Source: Bacteroidota bacterium (GTDB lineage: Bacteria; Bacteroidota; Ignavibacteria; Ignavibacteriales; Ignavibacteriaceae). Taken from it: DNA of 64,000 nt. Positions within the stretch are counted from its first letter, which is position 1. Each line of letters opens with the position of its first letter. The translations under genes and the position numbers were made by a program. The notes under the pieces are model-generated. The model was not told where the DNA came from. It made no database searches and saw only the letters and a program-made list of their open reading frames with translations. Shown piece by piece: positions 10,332-18,393 of this stretch. The stretch is from contig JAKAKL010000101.1 of assembly GCA_021824565.1 (NCBI GenBank), forward strand, positions 24,931-88,930, written 5' to 3'.

Positions 10332-11651
10332 TTATTGTATCGTACCCAGCGCTTTTTCCAAATCAATTTTACTTGTTAGAACCTGGTATAGCGCATTTAG
10401 ATAATTAACTTGAGTAGATCTTAAATTTGTTTCAGCATTAATAACGTCTAAATAAGTTTTTATACCGGATTTATATTGAAGTTCGATTATGGTATAAACA
10501 TCATTAGCAAGCTTAAGATTATCTTTCTGAATATTGTAATTGTTGAGGTTACTTTTATAATTCGCTAACGCTTGCGTGTACTCGGTATTAATAGAGCTTT
10601 TTAATGCTGAGAAATCATAATCAAAAAGTTTTAGCTCAAGCTCTGCTTGATCAATTTGCTGGAATCTTTTCCCTCCTTGAAATATCGGGAAAGACAATTG
10701 CAGCCCGATATATGAGTTCGGAAAATCTTGATTATACAATTTAGAGAATTGATCATTTTGAAAATTTAAATTATACTCTCCAAAAGCAGTCAGAGACGGA
10801 AGGAAACTCCAAACGTAATAATTAAGATTAGCCTTTTGTAATCGTCTATCGGTTTCTAATAATTTGTACTCGATTCTATTTTGATAATTAAGACTCAAAG
10901 TGGTATCAATACGAATATTATTTTCCATCTTCGACATATCATAATTTAGATGAATAGAGTCATTAGGCGGATAGCCCATTTGTTCTTTTAAATTTGCGTA
11001 ACTTGTTTTTAGCAACTCTTCATCCTGTCTTTTTTCAGCATTGCCGTTGTTGAGAGCTATTGTGGCCTGCATATAATCGGTTTTGTCTACAACCCCGCTT
11101 TTGTATTGAGCATAAGTATCTTTCAAGCTAGTTTCCAGGCGGGTTATATCTTGAGTAATCAAATCAATTTGATTCTTTGTCAGCAAGACTTCATAATAAG
11201 CTTTACTTACGTTTACAATAACATTTATTTTTTCGCTTGTTGTTTGTTGAGCCGCCTGTTCACGAACATCATGCGCGGTAGTACTCGCCAATAACACGTC
11301 TCGATCAAAGATTGTCTGGCTCAAAGAAAATTGTCCGCTTGATGTATTTATTACACCTATATGCACAGCATTTCCCTGGAATATAGAAGTTGGCAGCTTG
11401 TAGTTATGCTGAATATTAAAATTAAAGTTTAGCTGAGGAAACCAATCGGCTAATTTTGTTTTAATAGTTTGCTCAGCAATCTTTTCATTTATTTGAGATT
11501 GTTTAAGAAGGGGCTGATGCGACAAAGCATATTGGATACAGTTTTCTAGGGTTCCATCACGCAGCAGTGAATCTGTTTTAACATCCTGTTGTGAAAAAAT
11601 TAGCGGTGCTGTTATTAAAAAAACCGAAAACAAAAAAAATATTCTACTCAT
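10332..11651 (-). CDS. TolC-family outer membrane efflux protein
   Basis: Outer membrane channel of 439 residues that completes the tripartite RND pump. It has a Sec signal peptide (ending IFSQ, about residue 21) and two internally similar outer-membrane-efflux repeats with long coiled-coil helices: QTIFDRDVLLAS in the first half and SFPIFQGGKRFQQIDQAE in the second mark the strand/helix junctions. The final segment YKSGIKTYLDVINAETNL is the usual last helix. It is the first gene of the operon tolC-mfp-rnd-voc; the upstream region has two inverted repeats that may be operators. Confidence 0.92.
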   Translation of the reverse strand: MSRIFFLFSVFLITAPLIFSQQDVKTDSLLRDGTLENCIQYALSHQPLLKQSQINEKIAEQTIKTKLADWFPQLNFNFNIQHNYKLPTSIFQGNAVHIGVINTSSGQFSLSQTIFDRDVLLASTTAHDVREQAAQQTTSEKINVIVNVSKAYYEVLLTKNQIDLITQDITRLETSLKDTYAQYKSGVVDKTDYMQATIALNNGNAEKRQDEELLKTSYANLKEQMGYPPNDSIHLNYDMSKMENNIRIDTTLSLNYQNRIEYKLLETDRRLQKANLNYYVWSFLPSLTAFGEYNLNFQNDQFSKLYNQDFPNSYIGLQLSFPIFQGGKRFQQIDQAELELKLFDYDFSALKSSINTEYTQALANYKSNLNNYNIQKDNLKLANDVYTIIELQYKSGIKTYLDVINAETNLRSTQVNYLNALYQVLTSKIDLEKALGTIQ

Positions 11652-11703
11652 AAAAAAAATTTTATCCGGACAGTTAAGAGCCTTTTTTAAATTGAAGTAT
11701 TAA

Positions 11704-11718
11704 CGTAATATTATTACG
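11704..11718. promoter_or_regulatory. Perfect palindrome upstream of the efflux operon
   Basis: CGTAATA-T-TATTACG is a perfect 7+7 inverted repeat with a one-base centre, 53-67 bases upstream of the tolC start codon. Its place and symmetry fit an operator for a dimeric repressor, but no regulator gene is adjacent, so the assignment is inferred. Confidence 0.4.
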
Positions 11719-11754
11719 ATTTAGATTATTTGATATAAATCATCATACAAAATA

Positions 11755-11777
11755 CAGGTAGTTTAACTAACAACCTG
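11755..11777. promoter_or_regulatory. Second inverted repeat upstream of the efflux operon
   Basis: CAGGTAGTT (11755-11763) and AACAACCTG (11769-11777) pair at eight of nine positions around a five-base centre. It lies between tRNA-Leu and the efflux operon, with no U-run on either side, so an operator is more likely than a terminator. Confidence 0.3.
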
Positions 11778-11820
11778 CACGAATAATAACAAGAGTGGTA
11801 AAAAATAGACATGTACTTTG

Positions 11821-11904
11821 TGCGGAAGACGGGACTTGAACCCGTACGCCAGTTAAGGCACTACCCCCTCAAAGTAGCGTGTATACCAATTTCACCACTT
11901 CCGC
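11821..11904 (-). tRNA. tRNA-Leu (anticodon GAG)
   Basis: 84-nt class II tRNA on the minus strand. The acceptor stem GCGGAAG/CTTCCGC is perfect, with discriminator A. The anticodon arm CTACT-TTGAGGG-GGTAG reads GAG (Leu, CUU/CUC), the variable arm is long, and the T-loop is GTTCAAG. CCA is not encoded. The arrangement is close to tRNA-Leu(GAG) of other bacteria. Confidence 0.97.
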
Positions 11905-11991
11905 AAAAATTGTGTCGAAAAATAAGTTTGTTGTTCGAAATAATCAAACAAAAAATGAGCATTGCACACAAAATTTTTAGACAAAGTGAGA

Positions 11992-12471
11992 TTAATTCAT
12001 TGGTCCATGCATTCTCTGCCTGTAAAATAGGACATTACGGATTTCATCTTTAAACTTTTTTTCAAAGACAAGCAGTTTGGCTATTTGAGTTTGAGTTAAT
12101 ATGTCATTGAGAGAATTTATAAAATTACGTCTATTTTTTTGAAGTTGACTTTCCATATCAAAATAATCTTTAATCATTTTCTTAACTTCAGGATTTTTAT
12201 CATCGTTGCTATTTGTGACAGCCTGATCCATCTTATCTACTAAGTTATTTATGTTTTCAATTATATTATGCTGATCATCTTTAAACTTATCCCATCTTGC
12301 GAAAAACCTAAGAGTAGTTTCCTCATTCATTTTTAACGATTCTATCAGCTTAATTTTTTCAAGCTCTTCAATTTTTTTCATCGCATTGGTATCTCTAAAT
12401 TTCCGCGGCTGAGCATATAAACCAAAAGAAAGAGTCAACATAAGTATTATAATTGATGCAACATTTTTCAT
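11992..12471 (-). CDS. Secreted Spy/CpxP-like helical protein, third gene of the ECF sigma operon
   Basis: Periplasmic protein of 159 residues, with a signal peptide (ending LYAQ, about residue 21) and a mature part predicted to be almost all helix. Charged segments such as LEKIKLIESLKMNEET and a late LTQTQIAKLLVFEKKF resemble the LTxxQ signature of the Spy/CpxP/CnrX group, though less exactly than in the divergent neighbour gene. It starts three bases after the anti-sigma stop, so it is co-transcribed with the sigma and anti-sigma genes. In CnrYXH-type systems a protein of this fold is the periplasmic sensor; a similar role is an inference here. Confidence 0.7.
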   Translation of the reverse strand: MKNVASIIILMLTLSFGLYAQPRKFRDTNAMKKIEELEKIKLIESLKMNEETTLRFFARWDKFKDDQHNIIENINNLVDKMDQAVTNSNDDKNPEVKKMIKDYFDMESQLQKNRRNFINSLNDILTQTQIAKLLVFEKKFKDEIRNVLFYRQRMHGPMN

Positions 12472-12474
12472 TTT

Positions 12475-13095
12475 TTACCTTTCAAAAAATCTTCGGCTTA
12501 AAATTTCTTTATAAATATTATCCGCTTCCTTATCATTGATATTATGCAGCATGGTTGACAAATCGGAATTTTGATCCGGCGATAAATAGCTTAGATCGCT
12601 TGGAGTAAGATTAAGTTCCTTTGTCATTACTGAATTCATCAATGAATCAAAACTCGCTTCTTCGTCTTTAGTAACATATCCGATATTGAATTGATCTGAT
12701 GCGGGGTCAAGCAAGCTCGACATTTCGCTGCTGCTTGTATCTTTTACAACAATGTTATTTTTTTGAATAATAACATTTCTACCTGTCCTCGAAATTGAAA
12801 TTACAAATAACAAAGCAACTGCAAGAATTGATGCAAAACCAAAAGTCAGTTTAGGAAACAAAACAAATTTTCGCAAGACCTCTCTGCGCGATCTAAATTT
12901 AGGAATAGTGCTGGCAAAATAAGATTCGTCTAATTCAATACTTTTTAATTGATTAATATCTTGCATTAGTTTCTTGAAGCCGCTCAATTTTTTTTGCAGT
13001 TCAATCGAATTCTTCATTTCATTCTCAAAGTCGATTCTTTCAGAAGGGCTCATCTGATTATCAATATATTTTACCACTTCATCATTCGTTTTCAT
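12475..13095 (-). CDS. Anti-sigma factor, membrane-anchored
   Basis: 206-residue single-pass membrane protein. Residues 1-75 form a cytoplasmic helical domain with the short opening seen in anti-sigma factors of ECF systems (NDEVVKYIDNQMSPSER), but without the zinc-binding HxxxCxxC motif. One transmembrane helix spans about 82-102, and an acidic periplasmic tail follows. It overlaps the sigma gene by 14 bases, the usual arrangement for a sigma factor and its inhibitor. It would hold the sigma factor until a periplasmic signal, perhaps passed on by the Spy-like protein encoded next, releases it. Confidence 0.75.
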   Translation of the reverse strand: MKTNDEVVKYIDNQMSPSERIDFENEMKNSIELQKKLSGFKKLMQDINQLKSIELDESYFASTIPKFRSRREVLRKFVLFPKLTFGFASILAVALLFVISISRTGRNVIIQKNNIVVKDTSSSEMSSLLDPASDQFNIGYVTKDEEASFDSLMNSVMTKELNLTPSDLSYLSPDQNSDLSTMLHNINDKEADNIYKEILSRRFFER

Positions 13096-13639
13096 AATTT
13101 TTCACAAGCTCCATAATTTTTTTCATTGCATGAAAATAATTAGCTTTTAATCCCCCGACAGATTTTCCGGTGATTTCGGAAATTTCCTCGTAACTCATCT
13201 CATCAAAATTCCGCATAATAAAAACTTCGCGCTGCCGCACCGGAACTTTTTGCAACGCTTTTTCAAGTTTATTTAATTTTTCTTTCATCTCAATATCATT
13301 GATTACATCGTCTCTGCTTCTAACAATCTTTGTCTCGCTGTCTTCAAGAGAGAAAATTTGCTTCAAGTTTCTTTTCTTTAAATAGTTGATACATCTTGTT
13401 GAAGTAATTTTATAAATCCAAGTATAAAGAGAAGATTTAAATTGAAAGCTCTTCAATTTATTATAAAGAACAATAAGCACTTCTTGAACAACCTCATCGG
13501 CATCCAAGTGGTTCCCAGTCATTCTTCTTGCATGCCAGTATATTTTTTGCTGATACTTTAAAACTATTTTATTAAATGCAGCTTCATCTCCTGCATTAAA
13601 CTTATTTACAAGCTCGAAATCAATATTATTATCAGCCAT
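13082..13639 (-). CDS. ECF-type RNA polymerase sigma factor (RpoE/SigW-like)
   Basis: 185 residues with sigma region 2 (about 20-90; YQQKIYWHARRMTGNHLDADEVVQEVL) and region 4 (about 125-180; VPVRQREVFIMRNFDEMSYEEIS plus the helix-turn-helix). Region 3 is absent, as in all ECF sigma factors. It is the first gene of a three-gene operon with an overlapping anti-sigma gene, and it is divergent from a Spy/CpxP-like gene. A 7-bp inverted repeat lies between the divergent starts. Likely role: transcription of envelope-stress genes, possibly including its own operon and the divergent gene. Confidence 0.92.
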   Translation of the reverse strand: MADNNIDFELVNKFNAGDEAAFNKIVLKYQQKIYWHARRMTGNHLDADEVVQEVLIVLYNKLKSFQFKSSLYTWIYKITSTRCINYLKKRNLKQIFSLEDSETKIVRSRDDVINDIEMKEKLNKLEKALQKVPVRQREVFIMRNFDEMSYEEISEITGKSVGGLKANYFHAMKKIMELVKNYENE

Positions 13640-13680
13640 TCAGTTCTACTTTGCAATTTTGACAAGAAACAGGCTTTAAG

Positions 13681-13704
13681 GGTTTAACTTTTATAATTTA
13701 AACC
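13681..13704. promoter_or_regulatory. Inverted repeat between divergent sigma and Spy-like genes
   Basis: GGTTTAA (13681-13687) and TTAAACC (13698-13704) flank a 10-bp AT-rich centre. It lies in the 120-bp divergent control region 42 bp before the ECF sigma start and 56 bp before the Spy-like start, where an operator or overlapping promoters are expected. No consensus was tested. Confidence 0.35.
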
Positions 13705-13759
13705 AAAAATAATATGATGATGTCAAAATGGCAAAACTTAATTAGAAAGGAAATAAAAA

Positions 13760-14260
13760 ATGAAAAAAATATCGGTAATTGCAGTTGTTATGTTAGCGTT
13801 ATCAATATTCTTCACAAGTGCTTCATTTGCTCAACCTATGGGCAGAAATAGTAAGATGAATATTAAACGTGGTCCGGGAATGCAGCGAGGAATGGGATTT
13901 CAAATGTTGTTGGAAAAGCTCAAACTAACGCAGGGACAAAAAGATAAAATCGCTGATTTGCGAATATCTTTCCAAAAGAATATGATTGATCTGAGAGCAG
14001 ATCTCGCCAAGGATAAACTTGCGGTAAAAGAGCTAAGACTAAAAGACAATATAAACCGTAGCGATGTTTTAGACGCTGTTGGGAAAATTAATAAAGATCG
14101 TGATGCAATCGCGTTGGCTACTGCTAACCATATGCTTGATGTTTACGGAGTTTTAACTCCAGAGCAGCAGAAAATAGCAAAGGATGCGGCTTTCAATTTC
14201 TGGGGAAAGATGCATAGAATGAAAGATGGCGCTCCCGGAAGATGTATGATGATGAAATAA
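13760..14260 (+). CDS. Spy/CpxP-family periplasmic protein (LTxxQ motifs)
   Basis: 166 residues; signal peptide (about 1-24, ASFAQ) then a basic, Met-rich linker and a helical domain with the two family signatures LTQGQ (56-60) and LTPEQ (132-136). Spy and CpxP are periplasmic chaperone or stress-sensor proteins, and CnrX-type relatives bind metals; the Met-rich ends (KMNIKRGPGMQRGMGFQM, RCMMMK) would fit copper or similar soft metals, but that is inference. Ribosome site AAAGGAA before the ATG. It is divergent from the ECF sigma operon and followed by a strong terminator. Confidence 0.85.
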   Translation: MKKISVIAVVMLALSIFFTSASFAQPMGRNSKMNIKRGPGMQRGMGFQMLLEKLKLTQGQKDKIADLRISFQKNMIDLRADLAKDKLAVKELRLKDNINRSDVLDAVGKINKDRDAIALATANHMLDVYGVLTPEQQKIAKDAAFNFWGKMHRMKDGAPGRCMMMK

Positions 14261-14266
14261 AAATAC

Positions 14267-14291
14267 GCCGGGTTTATCCCGGCTTTTTTTT
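14267..14291 (+). terminator. Intrinsic terminator after the Spy-like gene
   Basis: GCCGGG, a five-base loop TTTAT, CCCGGC, then eight T residues. Six G/C pairs with a run of U make this a strong rho-independent terminator seven bases past the stop codon. Confidence 0.93.
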
Positions 14292-14303
14292 AACTCCACT
14301 AAC

Positions 14304-15020
14304 CTATAAATCGCCTTCAATCGGTCTGATCAAGATTTCTTCCATTACGAGTTTTTCTTTTTGCTCAAAAGCCCAGTAAATTATTTTGGCAATCTCTTTG
14401 GTGTTGAGCATTCTATCAGAATTTTCTTCTATAATTTTTGAAGACCACATTTGTGTGTTAGTTGCGCCGGGAGAAATATTTATAACTTTAATATTATATT
14501 TTCGCACTTCTTCTCTTAATGAATTTGTAAATCCGAGCAATCCCATTTTAGAAGCGCTGTATGCCGCGCTATGTGTAAAAACTTTTTTAGTAACCACTGA
14601 AAGAATGTTGATAATCGTACCGCCTTTGTTTTCGATCATAGAAGGCAGAATAGATTTAATCGCATAAATTGAACCGAGTAAATTTGTAACAATTATTTTT
14701 TCGATCTCTTCTAATGAACTCTGCTCAACAGTTTTAAAAGAAGTAACTCCGGCATTATTTATAAGGCAGTCAATTTTAGTCCTTGAAAGTATTTTATCTG
14801 AAATTTCTTTAACTTCTGCAAGAGATGTAATATCAAGCGTGTGAATATTTACATTTAACTTTTCAACTAACAATTCGTCGTTAATTTTTTGTAACTCGTC
14901 TTTTCTTCTTGAAGATACAAACACATTAACTCCCCTTCTTGCAAACTCCAAAGCTGCTGATTTTCCTATCCCAGAACTTGCACCAGTAATCCAAACACTT
15001 TTTTCGAGCCTGCTGCTCAT
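14304..15020 (-). CDS. SDR oxidoreductase, candidate sepiapterin reductase
   Basis: 238-residue classical short-chain dehydrogenase: cofactor motif TGASSGIG (12-19), NNAG (88-91), and the catalytic Ser141-Tyr154-Lys158 set (YSASK). The Arg-rich stretch after the second strand (SSRRKDE) favours NADPH. Its start overlaps the stop of GTP cyclohydrolase I by four bases, which in turn overlaps PTPS, so the three are made together. In animals and in Chlorobium an SDR performs the last steps of tetrahydrobiopterin synthesis (sepiapterin reductase). Assigning that role here rests on the operon, since the SDR family alone does not fix the substrate. Confidence 0.85.
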   Translation of the reverse strand: MSSRLEKSVWITGASSGIGKSAALEFARRGVNVFVSSRRKDELQKINDELLVEKLNVNIHTLDITSLAEVKEISDKILSRTKIDCLINNAGVTSFKTVEQSSLEEIEKIIVTNLLGSIYAIKSILPSMIENKGGTIINILSVVTKKVFTHSAAYSASKMGLLGFTNSLREEVRKYNIKVINISPGATNTQMWSSKIIEENSDRMLNTKEIAKIIYWAFEQKEKLVMEEILIRPIEGDL

Positions 15021-15583
15021 AGACTTTTCGTAGCTATGAGATTCAAAAATTCAGTTCTAGTTCTAGCATCTTCCTTAAACACTCCATGAACAGCGCTTGC
15101 AGTAGCCGAAGAATTTTGCTTCTCAACTCCACGCATCATCATACACATGTGGTTTGCTTCGGATACCACGGCAACTCCTTTGGGTTCGATATATTTATTT
15201 ATTGTATCCGCGATTTGCTGCGTCATTCTTTCCTGCACCTGTAATCTTCTCGCAAATACTTCGACAATTCTTGGAATTTTGCTCAGTCCAATAATTTTAC
15301 CGTTCGGGATATATGCGATATGAACCTTTCCAAAAAAAGGCAGCATGTGGTGCTCGCATAAACTGTAAAAGTCTATATCTTTTACAAGAACCATCTCATC
15401 GTACTTTTCACTAAAGACGGCGCCATTCAAAACTTTTTCAATTTCCTTGTCATAACCCGATGTAAGAAATTCATATGCTCTGGCAACCCGCTTCGGAGTG
15501 CTTAGTAAGCCTTCCCGATGAGGGTCCTCTCCAATTTCTAATAATAATTCTTTAATCAGTTTTTGAATTTTTTCTTGATTCAA
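15017..15583 (-). CDS. folE: GTP cyclohydrolase I
   Basis: Converts GTP to dihydroneopterin triphosphate, the first step of folate and biopterin synthesis. At 188 residues it is of normal length and has the zinc ligands Cys76 and His79 ([10 protein letters not shown]) and Cys147 ([10 protein letters not shown]), plus the family motifs ERMTQQIA and [10 protein letters not shown]. It is translationally coupled on both sides, to PTPS upstream and the SDR downstream (four-base overlaps). This context points to tetrahydrobiopterin rather than, or as well as, folate; no folB, folK or folP gene is in the window. Confidence 0.97.
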   Translation of the reverse strand: MNQEKIQKLIKELLLEIGEDPHREGLLSTPKRVARAYEFLTSGYDKEIEKVLNGAVFSEKYDEMVLVKDIDFYSLCEHHMLPFFGKVHIAYIPNGKIIGLSKIPRIVEVFARRLQVQERMTQQIADTINKYIEPKGVAVVSEANHMCMMMRGVEKQNSSATASAVHGVFKEDARTRTEFLNLIATKSL

Positions 15584-15993
15584 ATCGTTTCTCCTTTGTA
15601 TTCAAAATAATTATTTTCTGTTTCACAGAGCTTAACCGAGTATAATTTGCCTTTCGGGATTCTATTAACGAGTTGGTTCCAGATCCCGATAGTGATATTT
15701 TCTGCAGTCGGAATTTTATTTCTTAAAAACTCTGTTTCAATGTTTAAATTCTTATGGTCCACATGACTTATTACATGTTCCTCAATAATATCTCTGAGAA
15801 TTTTTAAATCAATTAAATATCCTGTAGCCGGATCGATGTCACCGGCAACAACAACTTCCAGTACATAGTTATGACCGTGCCAGTTTGGATTGCTGCACTT
15901 ACCGAAAATTTTATAATTTTCTTCTTCGCTAAGCACAGGATTATATAACCGGTGCGCGGCATTAAAAGTTGCACGCCTGGTCGCATAAATCAT
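15580..15993 (-). CDS. 6-pyruvoyl-tetrahydropterin synthase (PTPS/QueD family, animal-like)
   Basis: 137 residues. It turns dihydroneopterin triphosphate into 6-pyruvoyl-tetrahydropterin; the QueD branch instead makes a queuosine precursor. Zinc ligands are His14, His39 and His41; Cys33 in [14 protein letters not shown] matches the catalytic Cys of the mammalian enzyme (FGKCNNPNGHGHNY as remembered), and Asp79-His80 (VDHKNL) and Glu124 (CETENN) complete the site. This whole block is much closer to animal PTPS than to E. coli QueD, and its neighbours are folE and an SDR rather than queC or queE, so PTPS is preferred. First of the three overlapping pterin genes. Confidence 0.88.
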   Translation of the reverse strand: MIYATRRATFNAAHRLYNPVLSEEENYKIFGKCSNPNWHGHNYVLEVVVAGDIDPATGYLIDLKILRDIIEEHVISHVDHKNLNIETEFLRNKIPTAENITIGIWNQLVNRIPKGKLYSVKLCETENNYFEYKGETI

Positions 15994-16008
15994 TTTGTCT
16001 CCATTTTT

Positions 16009-16464
16009 TTATTGCAAAGCTTCAAACACTTCATTATGATGATCAGTTACTTTTACTTTGTTAAATATTTTTTTGATTGTACCTTCCTCATCAATAACAA
16101 AAGTAGTTCGTTCAACCCCTAAATATTTTCTGCCATACATGCTTTTTTCTTTCCACACTCCGTATTTTTCGAGTACACTCTTGTCTTCGTCGCTTAGAAG
16201 AGTAAATGGCAGATTAAACTTCTTAATAAATTTTTTATGCGAAGCAGGAGAGTCCGGGCTGACTCCTAGTATTACCGCATCAATGTTTTTAAAATTCGGG
16301 AAGCTGTCTCTAAAATTACATGCTTCTGTTGTACAGCCGGGTGTATCATCTTTCGGATAAAAATATAAAACAACTTTTTTACCAAGAAAATCACTTAACG
16401 AAATAATATTTTCGTCTTGATCCATTAATTTAAATTTCGGCGCTTTTTTTCCAACTTCCGTCAT
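16009..16464 (-). CDS. bcp: Thiol peroxidase, BCP/PrxQ type
   Basis: Peroxiredoxin that reduces hydrogen and organic peroxides with thioredoxin. The peroxidatic Cys44 and resolving Cys49 lie in DDTPGCTTEACNFRD, the hallmark of the BCP/PrxQ group, and the C-terminal GVERTTFVIDEEG fits the fold. The ATG at 16464 (MTEVGKK) is chosen because GGAG stands six bases before it; an ATG five codons upstream at 16479 has no such site. It lies 15 bases before the PTPS gene and 17 after the rhodanese gene, in one tight operon. Confidence 0.93.
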   Translation of the reverse strand: MTEVGKKAPKFKLMDQDENIISLSDFLGKKVVLYFYPKDDTPGCTTEACNFRDSFPNFKNIDAVILGVSPDSPASHKKFIKKFNLPFTLLSDEDKSVLEKYGVWKEKSMYGRKYLGVERTTFVIDEEGTIKKIFNKVKVTDHHNEVFEALQ

Positions 16465-16481
16465 CTTGCTCTCCATCATTT

Positions 16482-16802
16482 TTAATATTGTGGTATCGAA
16501 CTATCTAATTCTTCCGACCAAGCATTGATTCCGCCGCGTAAATTTATTACATCAGAAAATCCATTTTGCATTAGGAAAGTACCTACGGCAAAACTTCGAT
16601 TTCCATGATGACAATATAGAACAATTTTTTCCTCTGGGCTTAAGTTTTTTATGTGTGTATGAAAATTACTTAATGGCATCAACTCGGAGTTTTCTATTCT
16701 TGCAAGTTTATACTCCCATTCTTCCCTGACATCAATCAGTCTAATATTTTTTTCATCATCCAGTATTTTTTTTACAGCGGCAGGAGACAAACTTTTCAGC
16801 AT
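16482..16802 (-). CDS. Single-domain rhodanese-like sulfurtransferase
   Basis: 106 residues, one rhodanese domain. The active-site loop CHHGNRS with Cys64 follows the strand KIVLYC, and LIDVREEWEY is the usual N-terminal motif. The protein is cytoplasmic (no signal). Such small rhodaneses move sulfane sulfur between carriers (GlpE/PspE-like); here it sits between two peroxiredoxin genes, which suggests thiol redox or sulfur-stress work. Eight bases separate it from the upstream peroxiredoxin stop. Confidence 0.92.
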   Translation of the reverse strand: MLKSLSPAAVKKILDDEKNIRLIDVREEWEYKLARIENSELMPLSNFHTHIKNLSPEEKIVLYCHHGNRSFAVGTFLMQNGFSDVINLRGGINAWSEELDSSIPQY

Positions 16803-16810
16803 TTATGTTA

Positions 16811-17281
16811 TTACTCCAGAGCCTTTTCAATAGAATCATAATTAGGCTGTTCACCGGGCGTGGAACAAACTTCAGCATATTTAATTTTACCATCTTTCCC
16901 GATTACAAAAGCCGACCGCTTCGAAACTCCTTTGTAATCTAGTTTCCCAGGCGCAAAAATTTCATAAAGGGAATCATATTTTGCAGAAACTTCTTTGTTA
17001 AAGTCGCTAAGCAAAGGGAAATCATAATTATTTTTTTCCGCCCATATCTTTAATGCAAAATGGCTGTCAACGCTTATACCCAGTATTTGTGCATTTAGTT
17101 TTTCATAGTCGTGCATTTCGTCTCTCATTCTGCACATCTCAGCAGTGCATACCGATGACCCGGCTAACGGGAAAAAAAGCAGAACTACATTTTTACCTTT
17201 AAACTCACTTAAAGAAACATCATTTGCATTTTGATCTTTAAGTCTAAAGTCCGGCGCCTTGTCTCCTATTTTTATAGACAT
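16811..17281 (-). CDS. Peroxiredoxin (AhpC/TSA family, AhpE/BCP-like)
   Basis: 156 residues with thioredoxin-fold peroxiredoxin motifs: PLAGSSVCTAEMC holds Cys45 and, five residues on, Cys50, and KRSAFVIGKDGKIKYAEV closes the domain. The PxxxS/TxxC active-site pattern is changed to PLAGSSVC, as in AhpE-like or 1-Cys/2-Cys intermediate groups. First gene of the run peroxiredoxin-rhodanese-BCP-PTPS-folE-SDR, so the oxidative defence and pterin genes may share a promoter in the 150-bp gap upstream. Confidence 0.9.
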   Translation of the reverse strand: MSIKIGDKAPDFRLKDQNANDVSLSEFKGKNVVLLFFPLAGSSVCTAEMCRMRDEMHDYEKLNAQILGISVDSHFALKIWAEKNNYDFPLLSDFNKEVSAKYDSLYEIFAPGKLDYKGVSKRSAFVIGKDGKIKYAEVCSTPGEQPNYDSIEKALE

Positions 17282-17431
17282 AATAATTTCCTTATTCTAA
17301 AAAATTATTGTTTAATTTATTATTTAGCTTCAAGCAAATTTACATTCAGATATTTTATCAACATGTTATCTGTTTAACAAATTTTATCTAAGCGCAAAAT
17401 TTCAATAACTCAAGTTAATCTAAAATTTTTA

Positions 17432-18250
17432 TTAAAGAAGTCCCCGGCTTTTTGTCCATTCCATAAAGCCCTTCTCCAGTTGGACAAAAGATTCAATTGC
17501 AAAAAGAACAGGCTGCAAATGCCAAACATCATATTGCTGAACAACAATTCTTTCCGGGTCAAAATCTAAAACTTCAACATCCTTTGAGAGAGCATGCTGA
17601 ACTTCTCCTAACGATGAAATTATTCCGGCTCCATATATTCTCATTCCTTCAGTTTTTTTTATCAAGCCGAACTCTACCGTAAACCAGTGAAACGTTTCAA
17701 GATATTTTCTATCAATGCCCTTCGCATGAAACGCTGCTTCGCCGAACATTTGATAGAACGATGCAAAATTAATATCTGTCAATAGCGGCATGTGCCCGAA
17801 CATATCGTGAAAGCAGTCAGGAGCCGGAGTATAATCCAATTCGTCTTTACCCCTAATATAATCTGTTGAGGGAAAAACTTTTCTTTTCAACAAGGCAAAA
17901 AAATCATCAACGTCAATTAACCCCGGCACGCGAGCAACCTTCCATCCGGTTGCCTGGTAAAAAGCGCGGCTTAAATCGCTCAATGCCGGAATTCTCTCCG
18001 GAGTAAAATTTAATTTTCTTGTCCCGGAAATATATTCGTCACAAACCTTGCCGGGAAGAAACTCCATCTGACGATCATAAAGAAATTTCCATATCTCATG
18101 ATCCGACTGCGGATAGTCAGGATATTTTATTTCTTCTCCTACAGGAACCAGACCGCTTAACTTTTGCGGTATGCACCGCGGATCGACTCCATTAGCTGCT
18201 GCTGCTTCGTATGCAGATGAAATTTGCTTTTCATCTTTTGGACTTTTCAT
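17432..18250 (-). CDS. phhA: Phenylalanine 4-monooxygenase (aromatic amino acid hydroxylase)
   Basis: Tetrahydropterin-dependent, non-heme iron enzyme converting phenylalanine to tyrosine. The iron ligands His148 and His153 (CFHDMFGHMP) and Glu193 (FHWFTVEFGL) are present, as are the family motifs GWKVARVPGLID and SSLGEVQHAL. At 272 residues it is the short bacterial form without the animal regulatory domain. It needs a tetrahydropterin, which the PTPS-folE-SDR genes 1.4 kb downstream could provide. The recycling enzyme pterin carbinolamine dehydratase (phhB) is not in the window. 150 bp separate it from the next gene, so it may have its own transcript. Confidence 0.96.
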   Translation of the reverse strand: MKSPKDEKQISSAYEAAAANGVDPRCIPQKLSGLVPVGEEIKYPDYPQSDHEIWKFLYDRQMEFLPGKVCDEYISGTRKLNFTPERIPALSDLSRAFYQATGWKVARVPGLIDVDDFFALLKRKVFPSTDYIRGKDELDYTPAPDCFHDMFGHMPLLTDINFASFYQMFGEAAFHAKGIDRKYLETFHWFTVEFGLIKKTEGMRIYGAGIISSLGEVQHALSKDVEVLDFDPERIVVQQYDVWHLQPVLFAIESFVQLEKGFMEWTKSRGLL

Positions 18251-18393
18251 TTCTATCTCCTAAGAATCAGATTTTTTGCTTTTGGCTTTTAACCTGAAAA
18301 ACTTTTATTGTTTATTTAACTTAAATAGATAGCTTATGAATTTCAATAAGCCTTTATTTTATGTGCGTAAGATAACGACTCGGACGGAAGCGG

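Noticed and set aside
15580..15993. QueD (queuosine synthesis) as the product
   Set aside because: Active-site block and pterin-gene context favour PTPS, though QueD-like activity is not excluded.
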